64,000 nucleotides of DNA from NCBI GenBank assembly GCA_002451795.1, contig DKDJ01000009.1, forward strand, positions 124,001 through 188,000, in the 5' to 3' direction. This stretch comes from Bacteroidales bacterium UBA6851 (lineage in GTDB: Bacteria; Bacteroidota; Bacteroidia; Bacteroidales; UBA932). Below, piece after piece: positions 33,007 through 42,138 of this stretch. Every line of letters starts with the position of its first letter. Position 1 is the first letter of the stretch. A program made the translations under genes and the position numbers. The notes below the pieces were generated by a model that saw only the letters and a list, made by a program, of their open reading frames with translations, did no database searches and was not told the origin of the DNA.

Positions 33007-33957
33007 ATGGATAAAAACGTGTTTGTCGTATGCGACCGTAACGTTCGGGCCCTTGCGGAAGAGATAGCGGAAGGGCGTCCGATATTGTCTATTGTTGCGG
33101 ATGAATCCCATAAGAATATGGACAGCGTGCTGATGATATGTCGGTGGCTGCTGGAACAGGGCGCTGATCGTAATGCCCTTCTGTATGCTATTGGAGGAGG
33201 TGTGACTACGGATATGGTTGGATTCGCGGCGAGCATATATAAACGCGGGGTTCGCTATGTAAATTATCCCACGACTCTGCTTAGTCAGGTAGACGCCGGA
33301 ATAGGTGGTAAGACAGGCGTTAACCTGGATGCATACAAGAACATTCTTGGCGTAATCAATTTTCCGGAGCAGACGAGGATATTGCCTTTGTCTCTCAAAA
33401 CCCTTCCCGAAAGAGAACTGCGCTCTGGGGCGGCCGAACTCCTAAAGTCATTCATTATAGACAATATGGGAGACAACTACTCCAAGGCAGTGTCTATCCT
33501 TTCTGCGGATAGCCCTGATATTGAGGCTCTTGGTCCTCTTGTGGAGGCTGCAGCGGACGTCAAGCGTAGGATAGTTGAGCGTGACCCTTACGAACATGGA
33601 GACAGACGCCTTCTGAATCTTGGTCATACTTACGCTCATGCAATAGAGTGGTATCAGCATTCTCATCAGACAGAAATGCCAATGACACACGGAGAGGCTG
33701 TGGCTGTAGGTATTGTCAAGGCTGCCCGTATTTCAGAGTCTATTGGGATAGCTGAGTGTGGGCTCGCAGATAGGCTTGCTTCGGATTTTACTTCTTGTCG
33801 TCTTCCGGTAGAATTCCCTTGCCCTGAAGGACTACTTGAAGAAGCTCTATGGAAGGACAAGAAAGTGGAAAACGGGAAGATACATTTCGTACTGATACAC
33901 TCAATAGGAAACGTTTTAATAAAAGATTTAGATGATCTGCACAAGTATTCAGAATAG
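33007..33957 (+). CDS. aroB: 3-dehydroquinate synthase, compact form
   Basis: 316 aa from the ATG at 33007, placed after the candidate promoter. NAD- and metal-site motifs are present: YAIGGGVTTDMVGF, YPTTLLSQVDAGIGGKTGVN, RELRSGAAELLKS (Glu ligand), LGHTYAHAIE and THGEAVAVGI (His ligands). AroB makes 3-dehydroquinate, the second step of the shikimate pathway. It is shorter than usual (about 340-360 aa): the first beta strands are missing and the loop between the dinucleotide-binding strand and GGG motif is short. Its end overlaps the aroD-aroA fusion by 26 nt. Confidence 0.9.
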   Translation: MDKNVFVVCDRNVRALAEEIAEGRPILSIVADESHKNMDSVLMICRWLLEQGADRNALLYAIGGGVTTDMVGFAASIYKRGVRYVNYPTTLLSQVDAGIGGKTGVNLDAYKNILGVINFPEQTRILPLSLKTLPERELRSGAAELLKSFIIDNMGDNYSKAVSILSADSPDIEALGPLVEAAADVKRRIVERDPYEHGDRRLLNLGHTYAHAIEWYQHSHQTEMPMTHGEAVAVGIVKAARISESIGIAECGLADRLASDFTSCRLPVEFPCPEGLLEEALWKDKKVENGKIHFVLIHSIGNVLIKDLDDLHKYSE

Positions 33958-35914
33958 GGGATACGAGGAGATTCTTGACATTCTTTCCTCTCCTGACACA
34001 GAAATGGCTGAAATCAGACTTGATTTGTGTCCTCTTTCAGACGATGAGATAGAAGATATATTTGCCAATAGCGATACTCCGCTTGTTGCTACCTGTCGGA
34101 TAGATGTCTGCGGTTCGGCACGTACGGCAGAGAAAAAGCTCCGGCTTGCTATAGAATCGGGTGCTAGATTTGCTGATTTGGAGATTGAAGCTCCTGCACA
34201 GATGAGCAAGAACTTCCAGCATCTCTGTAGAGAACAGGGCACTGAAATCATCCGTTCGTATCACAATTTTGATGAAACCCCTACTGACGAAGTGCTGCAG
34301 ATGGCTCTTGCCAGATGTTTCCGTTATGGGGCTGATATAGCCAAGATAGTAACCACTTGCCACTCTCCGGAGGATGCGGCGAGGGTGGAGTCTCTTTATT
34401 CAATCGTACTTGAGGATATCTCCTCTCTTGAGGGGAAATTGATAGCTTTCGGGATGGGAGATTATGGCGAGGCTTCCCGAGTGGAGTGCCTCAAGCGTGG
34501 TGCTCCTTTTAGCTATGCAGCTCTTTGTGAGGAAGATGCTACTGCTCCGGGGCAATTGTCCCACTCGGCTATGCGTAGGGCTGTATATGGTGATCGGAAA
34601 CCTTATTTGCGTGATTCCCTTGTGATGCCCGCATCCAAGAGCTTTGCACAGCGTGCTATCCTTGCTGCTGCCCTTTCTGAAGGCACATCTGTGCTCGGCG
34701 GCTACAGTAAGTGTGGCGATTCGGAGTCAGCTATTTCACTTGCGCAGTCTCTGGGTGCTACAGTTGAACGGAAGGGTGATTCTCTGCATATTACCGGTAT
34801 TTCCGCAGGGAAAAGAGATCTTGGCCTGTCTTCTGTGAATACGGGTGAGTCCGGGCTGCTTACAAGGCTTTGTATTCCAGTGCTTTCTGCTATAAATGGA
34901 AAGAATTTTACTATCGAAGGCACTGGCACTTTGCTTTCACGCCCTCTCAAGTCTGCTTCCGATATTATGGCGTCTTTCGGTGTACTTGTGACTAGTAAGG
35001 ACGGACAGGAAAGGGAAGTATTCGTCCCAGCTGAAGTCAGAGGACGCCTTATTCCTGGCAATGCTAGTGTGCCAGGGAGCGGCGGGTCCCAACTCGTCTC
35101 TGGTTTGCTGATGGCTCTACCTTTGTGCGATAAGGATTCGAGACTTGTGGTGAATGACCCTAAGAGTATTCCATACATGTATATCACACTTGATGTCCTT
35201 AAGCATTTCGGGGTATCTACAAGAAGTGAGATGGAGGGAGATGCAGAACTGCTAGAGAACAATGATTGGTCTGCATGCAGTGCGATAGAATTCAAGATAA
35301 AAGGGGGACAACATTATAAAGCGGCTGATTTCCCTATTGAAGGCGATTGGAGTGCTGCTGCTAACTTCTTGGTGGCAGGGGCGGTGTTCGGGTCTGTTTG
35401 TATCGAAGGACTGGATACTCGTTCACTGCAGGCTGATATCACGATTCTTGATATTCTTGTGGAGGCTGGTGCTGTGGTGTCCCAGTTGGAAGATGGTGGT
35501 GTGTGCGTGAAGAAAGCTCCTCTCGAGGCATTTGAGCAGGATCTCAATAATGCACCGGATCTTTTCCCGATTGCTGCAGTGTTGGCGGCATTCTGCTCCG
35601 GGGAAAGCAAGTTGAGTGGAGTCGGCAGGCTTTCATCCAAGGAGTCTGACCGTGCTGCGGCTATATTGGAGACTCTTAACAAAATGGGTGTTGAGGCGCG
35701 CGTAGACGGGGATGATATGTTCATCGTTGGTCAGAGTCTCTCGTCCAGAATCTTATCTGACCATCTCCTTAGAGGAGGGGAATACACTTCATATCATGAC
35801 CATCGTATGGTGATGGCTCTTAAGGTTGCATCTCTTGGTGCATCATCGCCTATAATAATAGATGATGAAGCATGTGTGGAGAAGTCATTTCCGAACTTTA
35901 TACAAATGTTATAA
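33932..35914 (+). CDS. Fusion: type I 3-dehydroquinate dehydratase (AroD) + EPSP synthase (AroA)
   Basis: 660 aa, two enzymes of one pathway in one frame. Residues 1-225 are a type I dehydratase: EIR at 27-29, catalytic His111 in SYHNF and Schiff-base Lys138 in AKIVTT, with GMGDYGEASRV later. Residues about 226-660 are EPSP synthase: MPASKSFAQRAIL (Lys236), NTGESGLLTR, GTGTLLSRPLK, PGSGGSQLVSGLLMALP, EGDWSAAANFLVAG, the KESDR segment, DHRMVMAL (623-630) and KSFPNF (651-656). They catalyse steps 3 and 6 of the shikimate pathway, so the product of the first is not the substrate of the second. Translation is probably coupled to aroB. Confidence 0.93.
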   Translation: MICTSIQNRGYEEILDILSSPDTEMAEIRLDLCPLSDDEIEDIFANSDTPLVATCRIDVCGSARTAEKKLRLAIESGARFADLEIEAPAQMSKNFQHLCREQGTEIIRSYHNFDETPTDEVLQMALARCFRYGADIAKIVTTCHSPEDAARVESLYSIVLEDISSLEGKLIAFGMGDYGEASRVECLKRGAPFSYAALCEEDATAPGQLSHSAMRRAVYGDRKPYLRDSLVMPASKSFAQRAILAAALSEGTSVLGGYSKCGDSESAISLAQSLGATVERKGDSLHITGISAGKRDLGLSSVNTGESGLLTRLCIPVLSAINGKNFTIEGTGTLLSRPLKSASDIMASFGVLVTSKDGQEREVFVPAEVRGRLIPGNASVPGSGGSQLVSGLLMALPLCDKDSRLVVNDPKSIPYMYITLDVLKHFGVSTRSEMEGDAELLENNDWSACSAIEFKIKGGQHYKAADFPIEGDWSAAANFLVAGAVFGSVCIEGLDTRSLQADITILDILVEAGAVVSQLEDGGVCVKKAPLEAFEQDLNNAPDLFPIAAVLAAFCSGESKLSGVGRLSSKESDRAAAILETLNKMGVEARVDGDDMFIVGQSLSSRILSDHLLRGGEYTSYHDHRMVMALKVASLGASSPIIIDDEACVEKSFPNFIQML

Positions 35915-35916
35915 TC

Positions 35917-38400
35917 ATGGGTTTATTTAAAAATTCAAATCTTTTTTTCAAAGCGGCTTTTGCCGCACTTGTAGTGGCTGTGTGCTTCTCCTGTACCAAA
36001 CAGGCTATAGAGCCGGAGCCGACCCCGCAGCCAAAAGTTGATTGGGGAACTACCACTATCGCTTCTGTCCTGGAAGGCAAGGTCGGTGATACTTTTGAGA
36101 TTAAGGCGGTAGTGGTTGGAGCCAATGAGCAGGGGGTGATTCTTCAGCAGGATGGTGAAGATCGCATCTATGCCTTTAAGGGTGAAGAGCATGGACTTGA
36201 GATTGGCGATGTTGTGAATGTAAAGGGTGCGACAGGTGCAAGAAATGGTCTTATCCAATTCGGTAAGGGGTGTGAACTTGAGAAGACGGGTGAGCATATT
36301 GACGTGGTGCTTCCAGAGGCTGAAGCTTTTGGCGTGGAGGAGATTGATGCTTACATGTCGGCTCCTTCGATAAGATACGTTACTTATACTGGTACTGTGC
36401 TCATTTCTGGCAATTATACCAATTTTGAGATTGATGGTACTGATGTAGTTGGAAGTCTTGATTTTATGTCAGAGGACTTCCGTACCAATTATAAGGGTCA
36501 TAGCCTTACTATTACTGGATGGCTATTCGGATCGTATAAGACCTACATGTATACAGTTCCTGTGGATGTGAAAGACAATGGTCTAGATGAGGAAGAGGTT
36601 CCTGAAGGGGCCATTTATTACAATACATTTGATAAGGAACTCTCTTCTCAGACATTTGGCTCGGACGGAGGTTCATGGCCATATCTTGATGAGTTTGACG
36701 GTTGGAAGGGTCATAAGGGCTCTGGAGCAGACGCCGTTACATATAGCTTCCAAAAGATGAGTCTTCGTACAAACCAGTCTTCCAAGGGGTCGCTTTCACT
36801 ATATGACGGATCCGGAAAAAACAATGTCTTCTTCAGTACTGCTCCAAACTACTTTATTATAGAGAATATCTCGCTTCCTGGCACAAAGTTGCATCTGAGT
36901 TTTGGTGCGCAGCGTTATTCGCAGGGTGCTACCAATACTTTTGTAAAGTCTGATTTCGAGGTTCGTCTTTCTGCTGACGGACAAACCTGGTCTCAGGCTC
37001 TTGATTACGGATTTGGTGATGTGGAGGATGTGCCAGGTGATTGGAGGCTTGCTAGTGCTGACTTTACCCTTCCTGAAGGCACAAACAAACTCTATATCAA
37101 ATTCGTGGCTAAGATGAGCAGTGTGAACCGTATTGATGATGTTCTTCTTGTGCCTGGAGAGGGTGGCCAGGAGGTCGTCTTCGGTGGCTCGGAGGAAGTT
37201 CCTATGTCAAGCATTGCAGATGTACTAGACTCTCCTATTGATGAAATTTATAAAATTCAGGGCCAGATAGTGGGCATCCATACTAAAGGATTCCTTGTGG
37301 ATGATGGTACGGGAACAATCCTGGTGTTCAAGAAAAAACACGGAATGGCGGTCGGATATAATGTCATCGTGGAGGGTGCTACCACCGTTTATGGAGGCAT
37401 GAAACAGTTCGGAGAGAGCTCTGAGATAGAGAAAGTGTCTGAAGGAACTGTTACGTATCCGACTCCGGTGGAGTTTAAAGCTGCTGACTTCGATGCTTAT
37501 GCCAAGTCTCCATCCATAAAGTACGTGAAGTATACGGGTGTACTTTCCTATTATAAGGATGAGATTTATCAGCCTCATTATAATGTGACAATCGATGGTA
37601 CTGATGTTGTCGCTACTGTTGCCTATCCTGTAACAGATCTTAATATTGACAAGTATGTCGGCTCTTCAGTAGTTGTGACAGGCTTCTTGGTGGCTGTGTC
37701 CGGCAATGACACCAAATATGCCAACACTATGGCAACTTCCGTTGAGTTTGCCGAGAAGGAAGAAAGACCTTCTGAAGATCAGGCCATAAGTGTGAAGGAG
37801 CTTAATGCTAAGCTTGCCGGCATGCAGTCTGGGGCATCATTGAAAGATCTTGTGGCTGTCGTGGGATATGTGGCTGCGAACAATGAAAGCGGCGCGCTCT
37901 ACCAGGTAATATCCATTGTGGACAATACGGGAGAGGCGCACTCTGGCATTATCGTCAAGGATGAGGACTTTACTGAGGAGACTCTTCCTGTCGGAACTAA
38001 GGTTATCGTAGGGCTTCAGCGTGCCACATACGACCTAAATAAAGGATTGCCTCAGATTAGGAAGGCTACAATATACAAGACTGACAAGAAAGCGGATATT
38101 GTAGTGCCGGTGATTGATGACTCGCAGTGTGCAGACTATCTCGGGCAATATGTTACGGTAAAGAACCTCACCGCTCCTGATACTGCTTCCACATGGTGTG
38201 TGGGAGGAAAGAGCACAACAACCAAATTCACTGGAGCGAAAGGCGGAATTGTAGCGTCATACGTTACCAAGTATGCTGTCTATAAAGATGAGAAGATAGC
38301 CCATAAGACAGCGGATTTGTCCGGGGTTATGGAAATATTCGGTGATCTTTACGAGATTATTCCTACGAGCATGGCGGATGTCGCCGGCTTTAGGGAGTAG
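35917..38400 (+). CDS. OB-fold repeat lipoprotein with DUF5689-like C-terminus
   Basis: 827 aa from the ATG at 35917, which gives a lipoprotein signal (ALVVAVCFSC). Two homologous units of about 190 residues (starting TTIASVLEGKVGDTFEIKA and SSIADVLDSPIDEIYKIQG) share the landmarks VKGAT/VEGAT, QFG, DAYxxxPSIxYVxYTG and IDGTDVV. Between them lies a jelly-roll-like domain (YYNTFDKELSSQTFG to IDDVLLVPG). The last 210 residues resemble DUF5689. It starts 2 nt after the aro fusion gene but has no evident metabolic link; it is probably a surface lipoprotein of unknown role. Confidence 0.7.
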   Translation: MGLFKNSNLFFKAAFAALVVAVCFSCTKQAIEPEPTPQPKVDWGTTTIASVLEGKVGDTFEIKAVVVGANEQGVILQQDGEDRIYAFKGEEHGLEIGDVVNVKGATGARNGLIQFGKGCELEKTGEHIDVVLPEAEAFGVEEIDAYMSAPSIRYVTYTGTVLISGNYTNFEIDGTDVVGSLDFMSEDFRTNYKGHSLTITGWLFGSYKTYMYTVPVDVKDNGLDEEEVPEGAIYYNTFDKELSSQTFGSDGGSWPYLDEFDGWKGHKGSGADAVTYSFQKMSLRTNQSSKGSLSLYDGSGKNNVFFSTAPNYFIIENISLPGTKLHLSFGAQRYSQGATNTFVKSDFEVRLSADGQTWSQALDYGFGDVEDVPGDWRLASADFTLPEGTNKLYIKFVAKMSSVNRIDDVLLVPGEGGQEVVFGGSEEVPMSSIADVLDSPIDEIYKIQGQIVGIHTKGFLVDDGTGTILVFKKKHGMAVGYNVIVEGATTVYGGMKQFGESSEIEKVSEGTVTYPTPVEFKAADFDAYAKSPSIKYVKYTGVLSYYKDEIYQPHYNVTIDGTDVVATVAYPVTDLNIDKYVGSSVVVTGFLVAVSGNDTKYANTMATSVEFAEKEERPSEDQAISVKELNAKLAGMQSGASLKDLVAVVGYVAANNESGALYQVISIVDNTGEAHSGIIVKDEDFTEETLPVGTKVIVGLQRATYDLNKGLPQIRKATIYKTDKKADIVVPVIDDSQCADYLGQYVTVKNLTAPDTASTWCVGGKSTTTKFTGAKGGIVASYVTKYAVYKDEKIAHKTADLSGVMEIFGDLYEIIPTSMADVAGFRE

Positions 38401-38420
38401 TGAGATCGTTCATAGAATAA

Positions 38421-38450
38421 AAAAGAGCGGCCAGTGATGGTCGCTCTTTT
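38421..38450. terminator. Bidirectional terminator between the OB lipoprotein and transketolase genes
   Basis: A 13-bp stem (AAAAGAGCGGCCA with TGGTCGCTCTTTT, one wobble) with a GTGA loop, in the 67-bp convergent gap. Confidence 0.88.
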
Positions 38451-38467
38451 GGGTATGTATCAAGAAA

Positions 38468-39424
38468 TTATTTCTTGCGTGCGATAGCCTTCTTGGCTGC
38501 CTCTGCAATATGCGGAGCGTCAAGTCCATAGGCCTTGAGAAGCTCAGCCGGAGTACCTGACTGACCGAAACGATCCTTTCCGTTTACAAACTCAAGCGGA
38601 GCTGGAGCATTGGCGGCGAGTACGCCTGCGACTGCTTCTCCAAGACCACCTGTCATGTTGTGCTCCTCAGCTACAACTGCGCATCCTGTCTTACCTACAG
38701 ACTCGAGAAGAGCCTTTTCGTCAAGAGGCTTGACGGTAGCTACGTTGAGGACTTCAGCGCTGATGCCTTCTGCCTCGAGAGCTTCTGCTGCCTCAAGAGC
38801 TGGCCATACGAGATGTCCGTTGGTGATGATGGTAACATCCTTTCCCTCGTTGAGGTTGTATATCTTACCAATTTCAAACGGTTCGTCTGCAGGAGTAAAA
38901 TTAGGTACTGAAGGGCGTCCGAAACGCAGATATACAGGGCCTACATATTTGGCTGCTGCGATGGTAGCGTTCTTGGTCTGGTTGTAGTCACATGGGACGA
39001 TGACTACCATTCCCGGAAGAGCACGCATTAAAGCCACATCCTCCATGGTCTGGTGGGTAGCACCGTCTTCTCCGAGTGTGATACCAGCGTGTGAAGAAGC
39101 AATCTTCACATTGGTGTGACCATAAGCCACTTCCTGACGAAGCTGGTCATATACACGACCAGTCACGAACTCTGCGAAAGAACCGATAAATGGAACTTTC
39201 CCGGTAATGGCGAGTCCGGCAGCTACTCCGACCATATTGGCCTCAGCGATACCGCACTGGATAAATCTTTCAGGGAATGCCTTTGCAAAAGCTCCCATTT
39301 TGAGGGAACCCTTGAGGTCTGCCGTGAGGGCGAGTACTCTCTCGTCTTCGCGTCCTGCTATAGCAAGACCTTCACCGAAACCGCTACGGGTGTCGACTTT
39401 GCCTGTGTCAATATACTTCTTCAT
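38468..39424 (-). CDS. Transketolase, C-terminal subunit
   Basis: 318 aa: the pyrimidine-binding and C-terminal domains of a two-subunit transketolase. Landmarks are ERFIQCGIAEANMVGVAAGL (the Glu that activates thiamine diphosphate), SHAGITLGEDGATHQTMEDV and, near the C-terminus, VVAEEHNMTGGLGEAVAGVL. Together with the upstream gene it moves two-carbon units between pentose and triose or hexose phosphates. One base separates the two genes. Confidence 0.88.
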   Translation of the reverse strand: MKKYIDTGKVDTRSGFGEGLAIAGREDERVLALTADLKGSLKMGAFAKAFPERFIQCGIAEANMVGVAAGLAITGKVPFIGSFAEFVTGRVYDQLRQEVAYGHTNVKIASSHAGITLGEDGATHQTMEDVALMRALPGMVVIVPCDYNQTKNATIAAAKYVGPVYLRFGRPSVPNFTPADEPFEIGKIYNLNEGKDVTIITNGHLVWPALEAAEALEAEGISAEVLNVATVKPLDEKALLESVGKTGCAVVAEEHNMTGGLGEAVAGVLAANAPAPLEFVNGKDRFGQSGTPAELLKAYGLDAPHIAEAAKKAIARKK

Positions 39425-39425
39425 A

Positions 39426-40265
39426 CTAAAAATCTCCTAAAGTTTCAGGTAACTGCTTCATGGCTGCTTCGCACTGCTCTGCAGATGGAGCTTTGCCGTG
39501 CCACTCGTGTGTGCCTGCCATGAAATCCACTCCATGTCCCATTTCGGTCTTGAAAAGGATCATCTTTGGCTTGCCGTTGGCTTTGTGTGCCATAGTAAAT
39601 GCGTTAAGGATGCTCTCGTAGTCGTGGCCGTCTGCAATGATGACGTCCCATCCGAATGCACCCCATTTCTCGCTGAGGTCTTCGATTCCTGTGATAGTGG
39701 TGGTAGGACCGTCAATCTGCTGTCCATTCCAGTCAGTGAATGCCACGAGGTTGTCCACTTTGTGGTGAACAGCCCACATTCCAGCTTCCCAGATCTGGCC
39801 TTCCTCACTTTCTCCATCTCCACAGAGACAGAAAACGCGGTTTTCGTCTCCGTCGAGTTTCTTGCCGAGAGCGATGCCAGCAGCTACTGAAAGACCCTGC
39901 CCGAGTGAGCCTGATGGCTTGAATACTCCTGGAAGTCCATCAGTCACGCATGGATGTCCTTGAAGGCGGCTGCCGAACTTACGGAGAGTAGCGAGCTCAC
40001 TTACAGGGAAATAGCCTGAACGGGCGAGTACTGAATAATAAACAGGGGCGAGGTGCCCAGCTGAAATGATGAATACATCCTGTCCTTTTCCACTACGGGT
40101 CCAGGTGGCTGGGTCGTGCTTCATCTCGTTGAAATAAAGCGCTGTCATCACATCTGTGATGCCCAAAGATCCGCCCGGGTGTCCGGATTTGGCTATAGTA
40201 ACCATCCTGACGATGTCCCTACGGACCTGTGAGGAAATCTTTTTGAGATCTTCTATTGTTGCCAT
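39426..40265 (-). CDS. Transketolase, N-terminal subunit
   Basis: 279 aa from the ATG at 40265, preferred because upstream in-frame Met codons lie beyond the promoter box and in lepA. It holds the thiamine-diphosphate domain: SGHPGGSLG (27-35), GHLAPVYYS, and the Mg-TPP motif GDGESEEGQIWEAG (149-162) closing with TDWN at 177-180. First gene of the split transketolase operon. Confidence 0.9.
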   Translation of the reverse strand: MATIEDLKKISSQVRRDIVRMVTIAKSGHPGGSLGITDVMTALYFNEMKHDPATWTRSGKGQDVFIISAGHLAPVYYSVLARSGYFPVSELATLRKFGSRLQGHPCVTDGLPGVFKPSGSLGQGLSVAAGIALGKKLDGDENRVFCLCGDGESEEGQIWEAGMWAVHHKVDNLVAFTDWNGQQIDGPTTTITGIEDLSEKWGAFGWDVIIADGHDYESILNAFTMAHKANGKPKMILFKTEMGHGVDFMAGTHEWHGKAPSAEQCEAAMKQLPETLGDF

Positions 40266-40302
40266 ATATGCTTGGTTATAATTTATGTACTGACATAGTG
40301 TG

Positions 40303-40310
40303 CAAATATA
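40303..40310 (-). promoter_or_regulatory. -7 box of the transketolase operon
   Basis: TATATTTG on the minus strand, 37 nt before the ATG; no clear -33 TTTG. Confidence 0.5.
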
Positions 40311-40324
40311 GCAAAAAAATGCGT

Positions 40325-40332
40325 TATATTTG
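40325..40332 (+). promoter_or_regulatory. -7 box of the lepA operon
   Basis: TATATTTG, divergent from the transketolase box 15 bp away; no clear -33 TTTG. It gives a very short or absent leader for lepA. Confidence 0.5.
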
Positions 40333-40347
40333 TGAATGATTATGGAA

Positions 40348-42138
40348 ATGAGAAGCATTCGCAATTTTTGCATCATAGCGCATATTGATCACGGCAAGAG
40401 CACTCTTGCTGATAGGCTTATAGAACTTACTAGCACGCTTGGTGCGAGAGATATGTCGGCACAGGTGCTTGATGATATGGAGTTGGAGAAGGAGAAGGGT
40501 ATAACCATCAAGAGCCACGCCATTCAGATGATTCATAGGTATAAGGGAGAGGACTATAAACTTAACCTTATTGACACTCCGGGACACGTCGATTTCTCAT
40601 ACGAAGTTTCCCGCTCCATAGCGTCATGTGAAGGGGCCCTTCTTGTAGTGGATGCTTCCCAGGGTGTGCAGGCGCAGACAATTTCCAATCTTTACATGGC
40701 CATTGACCATGGCCTGGAGATTATTCCAGTGCTGAATAAGATTGATATGGAGTCAGCTCAGGTCGAGGTGGTTACTGATGAGATATGCGAGCTTATAGGA
40801 TGTGATCCTGAGGATGTGTTTAAAGTATCTGCGCGTACGGGTGAGGGTGTTGCTCCTATTCTGGACGCCATCGTGGAGAGAATCCCTGCACCGCAAGGCG
40901 ACCCTCAGGCCCCGCTTCAGGCTTTGATTTTTGACTCTGTATTCAATTCTTTCCGAGGGGTTGTTGCGTATTTCAAGATTAAGAACGGCTCTATCCGTAA
41001 AGGAGACAAAGTCAAGTTCTTTGCCACTGGTATGGAATACGAAGTGGAGGAAGTGGGCCATTTGAAGATGAAACTCATTCCGGCGGATGTAATCGGTTGC
41101 GGGGACGTGGGGTATGTCATCACCGGTATCAAGAGTGCTGCTGAAGTTAAGGTGGGTGATACTATTACGCAGGTATCCAACCCTTGCAGTGAGGCCATCG
41201 CTGGATTTGAAGAGGTTAAGCCTATGGTGTTCGCTGGTATGTATCCTGTGCAGGCCGACAAGTTTGAGGAGCTCCGCACCGTGCTTGAGAAGTTCCAGCT
41301 CAATGATGCTTCTTTTGTGTATGAGCCAGAGAGTTCGTTGGCACTCGGCTCTGGATTCCGCTGCGGATTCCTTGGACTGCTGCATCTGGAGATTGTTCAA
41401 GAGAGGCTTTTCCGGGAGTTCGATATGGATGTGGTTACTACGGTGCCCAATGTGTCTTACAAGGTGTACACGACGCAAGGAGAAGTTGTGGATGTGCATA
41501 ATCCTTCCGGGCTTCCTCCGGCAACTATGATTGACCATATTGAGGAACCTTATATCAGGGCGCAGATCATTTCCAAGTCTGAGTTCTTCGGACCTATCAT
41601 GAAACTCTGTCTTGATAGGAGAGGCACGCTCATAGGACAGCATTATATTACGGCCGATCGCGTGGAACTGACTTATGATATGCCTCTTTCAGAGATTGTA
41701 TTCGACTTCTACGACAAGCTCAAGACTATTTCGAAGGGCTATGCTTCGTTTGACTATCATGTCAAGGATTTCCGTCCGGCGCGGCTTGTCAAACTTGATA
41801 TTCTACTGAACGGTGAGCCTGCTGATGCGCTTTCAACGCTTATTCATGAGGATAATGCTTATGATTTCGGGCGCAAGATGTGTGTGAAACTTAAGGACTT
41901 GATCCCAAGACAGCAGTTTGATATTCCTATCCAGGCTGCTATAGGGGGTAAGATAATTGCTCGTGAGACCGTCAAGCAGGTGCGTAAGGACGTGACGGCT
42001 AAGTGCTATGGAGGGGATGTTTCTCGTAAACGCAAACTTCTTGAGAAACAGAAGGAAGGAAAGAAACGTATGCGTCAGATAGGTACAGTGCAGGTGCCGC
42101 AGAGCGCCTTTATGGCTGTGCTCAAGCTTGACTCGTAA
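40348..42138 (+). CDS. lepA: Elongation factor 4 (LepA)
   Basis: 596 aa from the ATG at 40348, chosen because MRSIRNFCIIAHIDHGKSTL aligns with the usual LepA start; in-frame ATGs at 40336 and 40342 are closer to the promoter box. GTPase motifs: AHIDHGKS (P loop), DTPGHVDF and NKID. The C-terminal LepA_C domain has QHYITADRVELTYDMPLSEI and the RKRKLLEKQKEGKKRMRQIG segment (given in part: KLLEKQKEGKKRMR). LepA acts on ribosomes late in initiation or in assembly. The next gene overlaps its stop as TAATG. Confidence 0.96.
   Translation: MRSIRNFCIIAHIDHGKSTLADRLIELTSTLGARDMSAQVLDDMELEKEKGITIKSHAIQMIHRYKGEDYKLNLIDTPGHVDFSYEVSRSIASCEGALLVVDASQGVQAQTISNLYMAIDHGLEIIPVLNKIDMESAQVEVVTDEICELIGCDPEDVFKVSARTGEGVAPILDAIVERIPAPQGDPQAPLQALIFDSVFNSFRGVVAYFKIKNGSIRKGDKVKFFATGMEYEVEEVGHLKMKLIPADVIGCGDVGYVITGIKSAAEVKVGDTITQVSNPCSEAIAGFEEVKPMVFAGMYPVQADKFEELRTVLEKFQLNDASFVYEPESSLALGSGFRCGFLGLLHLEIVQERLFREFDMDVVTTVPNVSYKVYTTQGEVVDVHNPSGLPPATMIDHIEEPYIRAQIISKSEFFGPIMKLCLDRRGTLIGQHYITADRVELTYDMPLSEIVFDFYDKLKTISKGYASFDYHVKDFRPARLVKLDILLNGEPADALSTLIHEDNAYDFGRKMCVKLKDLIPRQQFDIPIQAAIGGKIIARETVKQVRKDVTAKCYGGDVSRKRKLLEKQKEGKKRMRQIGTVQVPQSAFMAVLKLDS

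Noticed and set aside
32960..33010. aroB start at 32938 inside the tRNA promoter
   Set aside because: The longer frame would begin between the tRNA promoter and the tRNA and adds residues without homology; the ATG at 33007 fits the AroB fold.
40753..41643. 296-codon minus-strand frame opposite lepA
   Set aside because: Antisense shadow of LepA; no recognisable motif.
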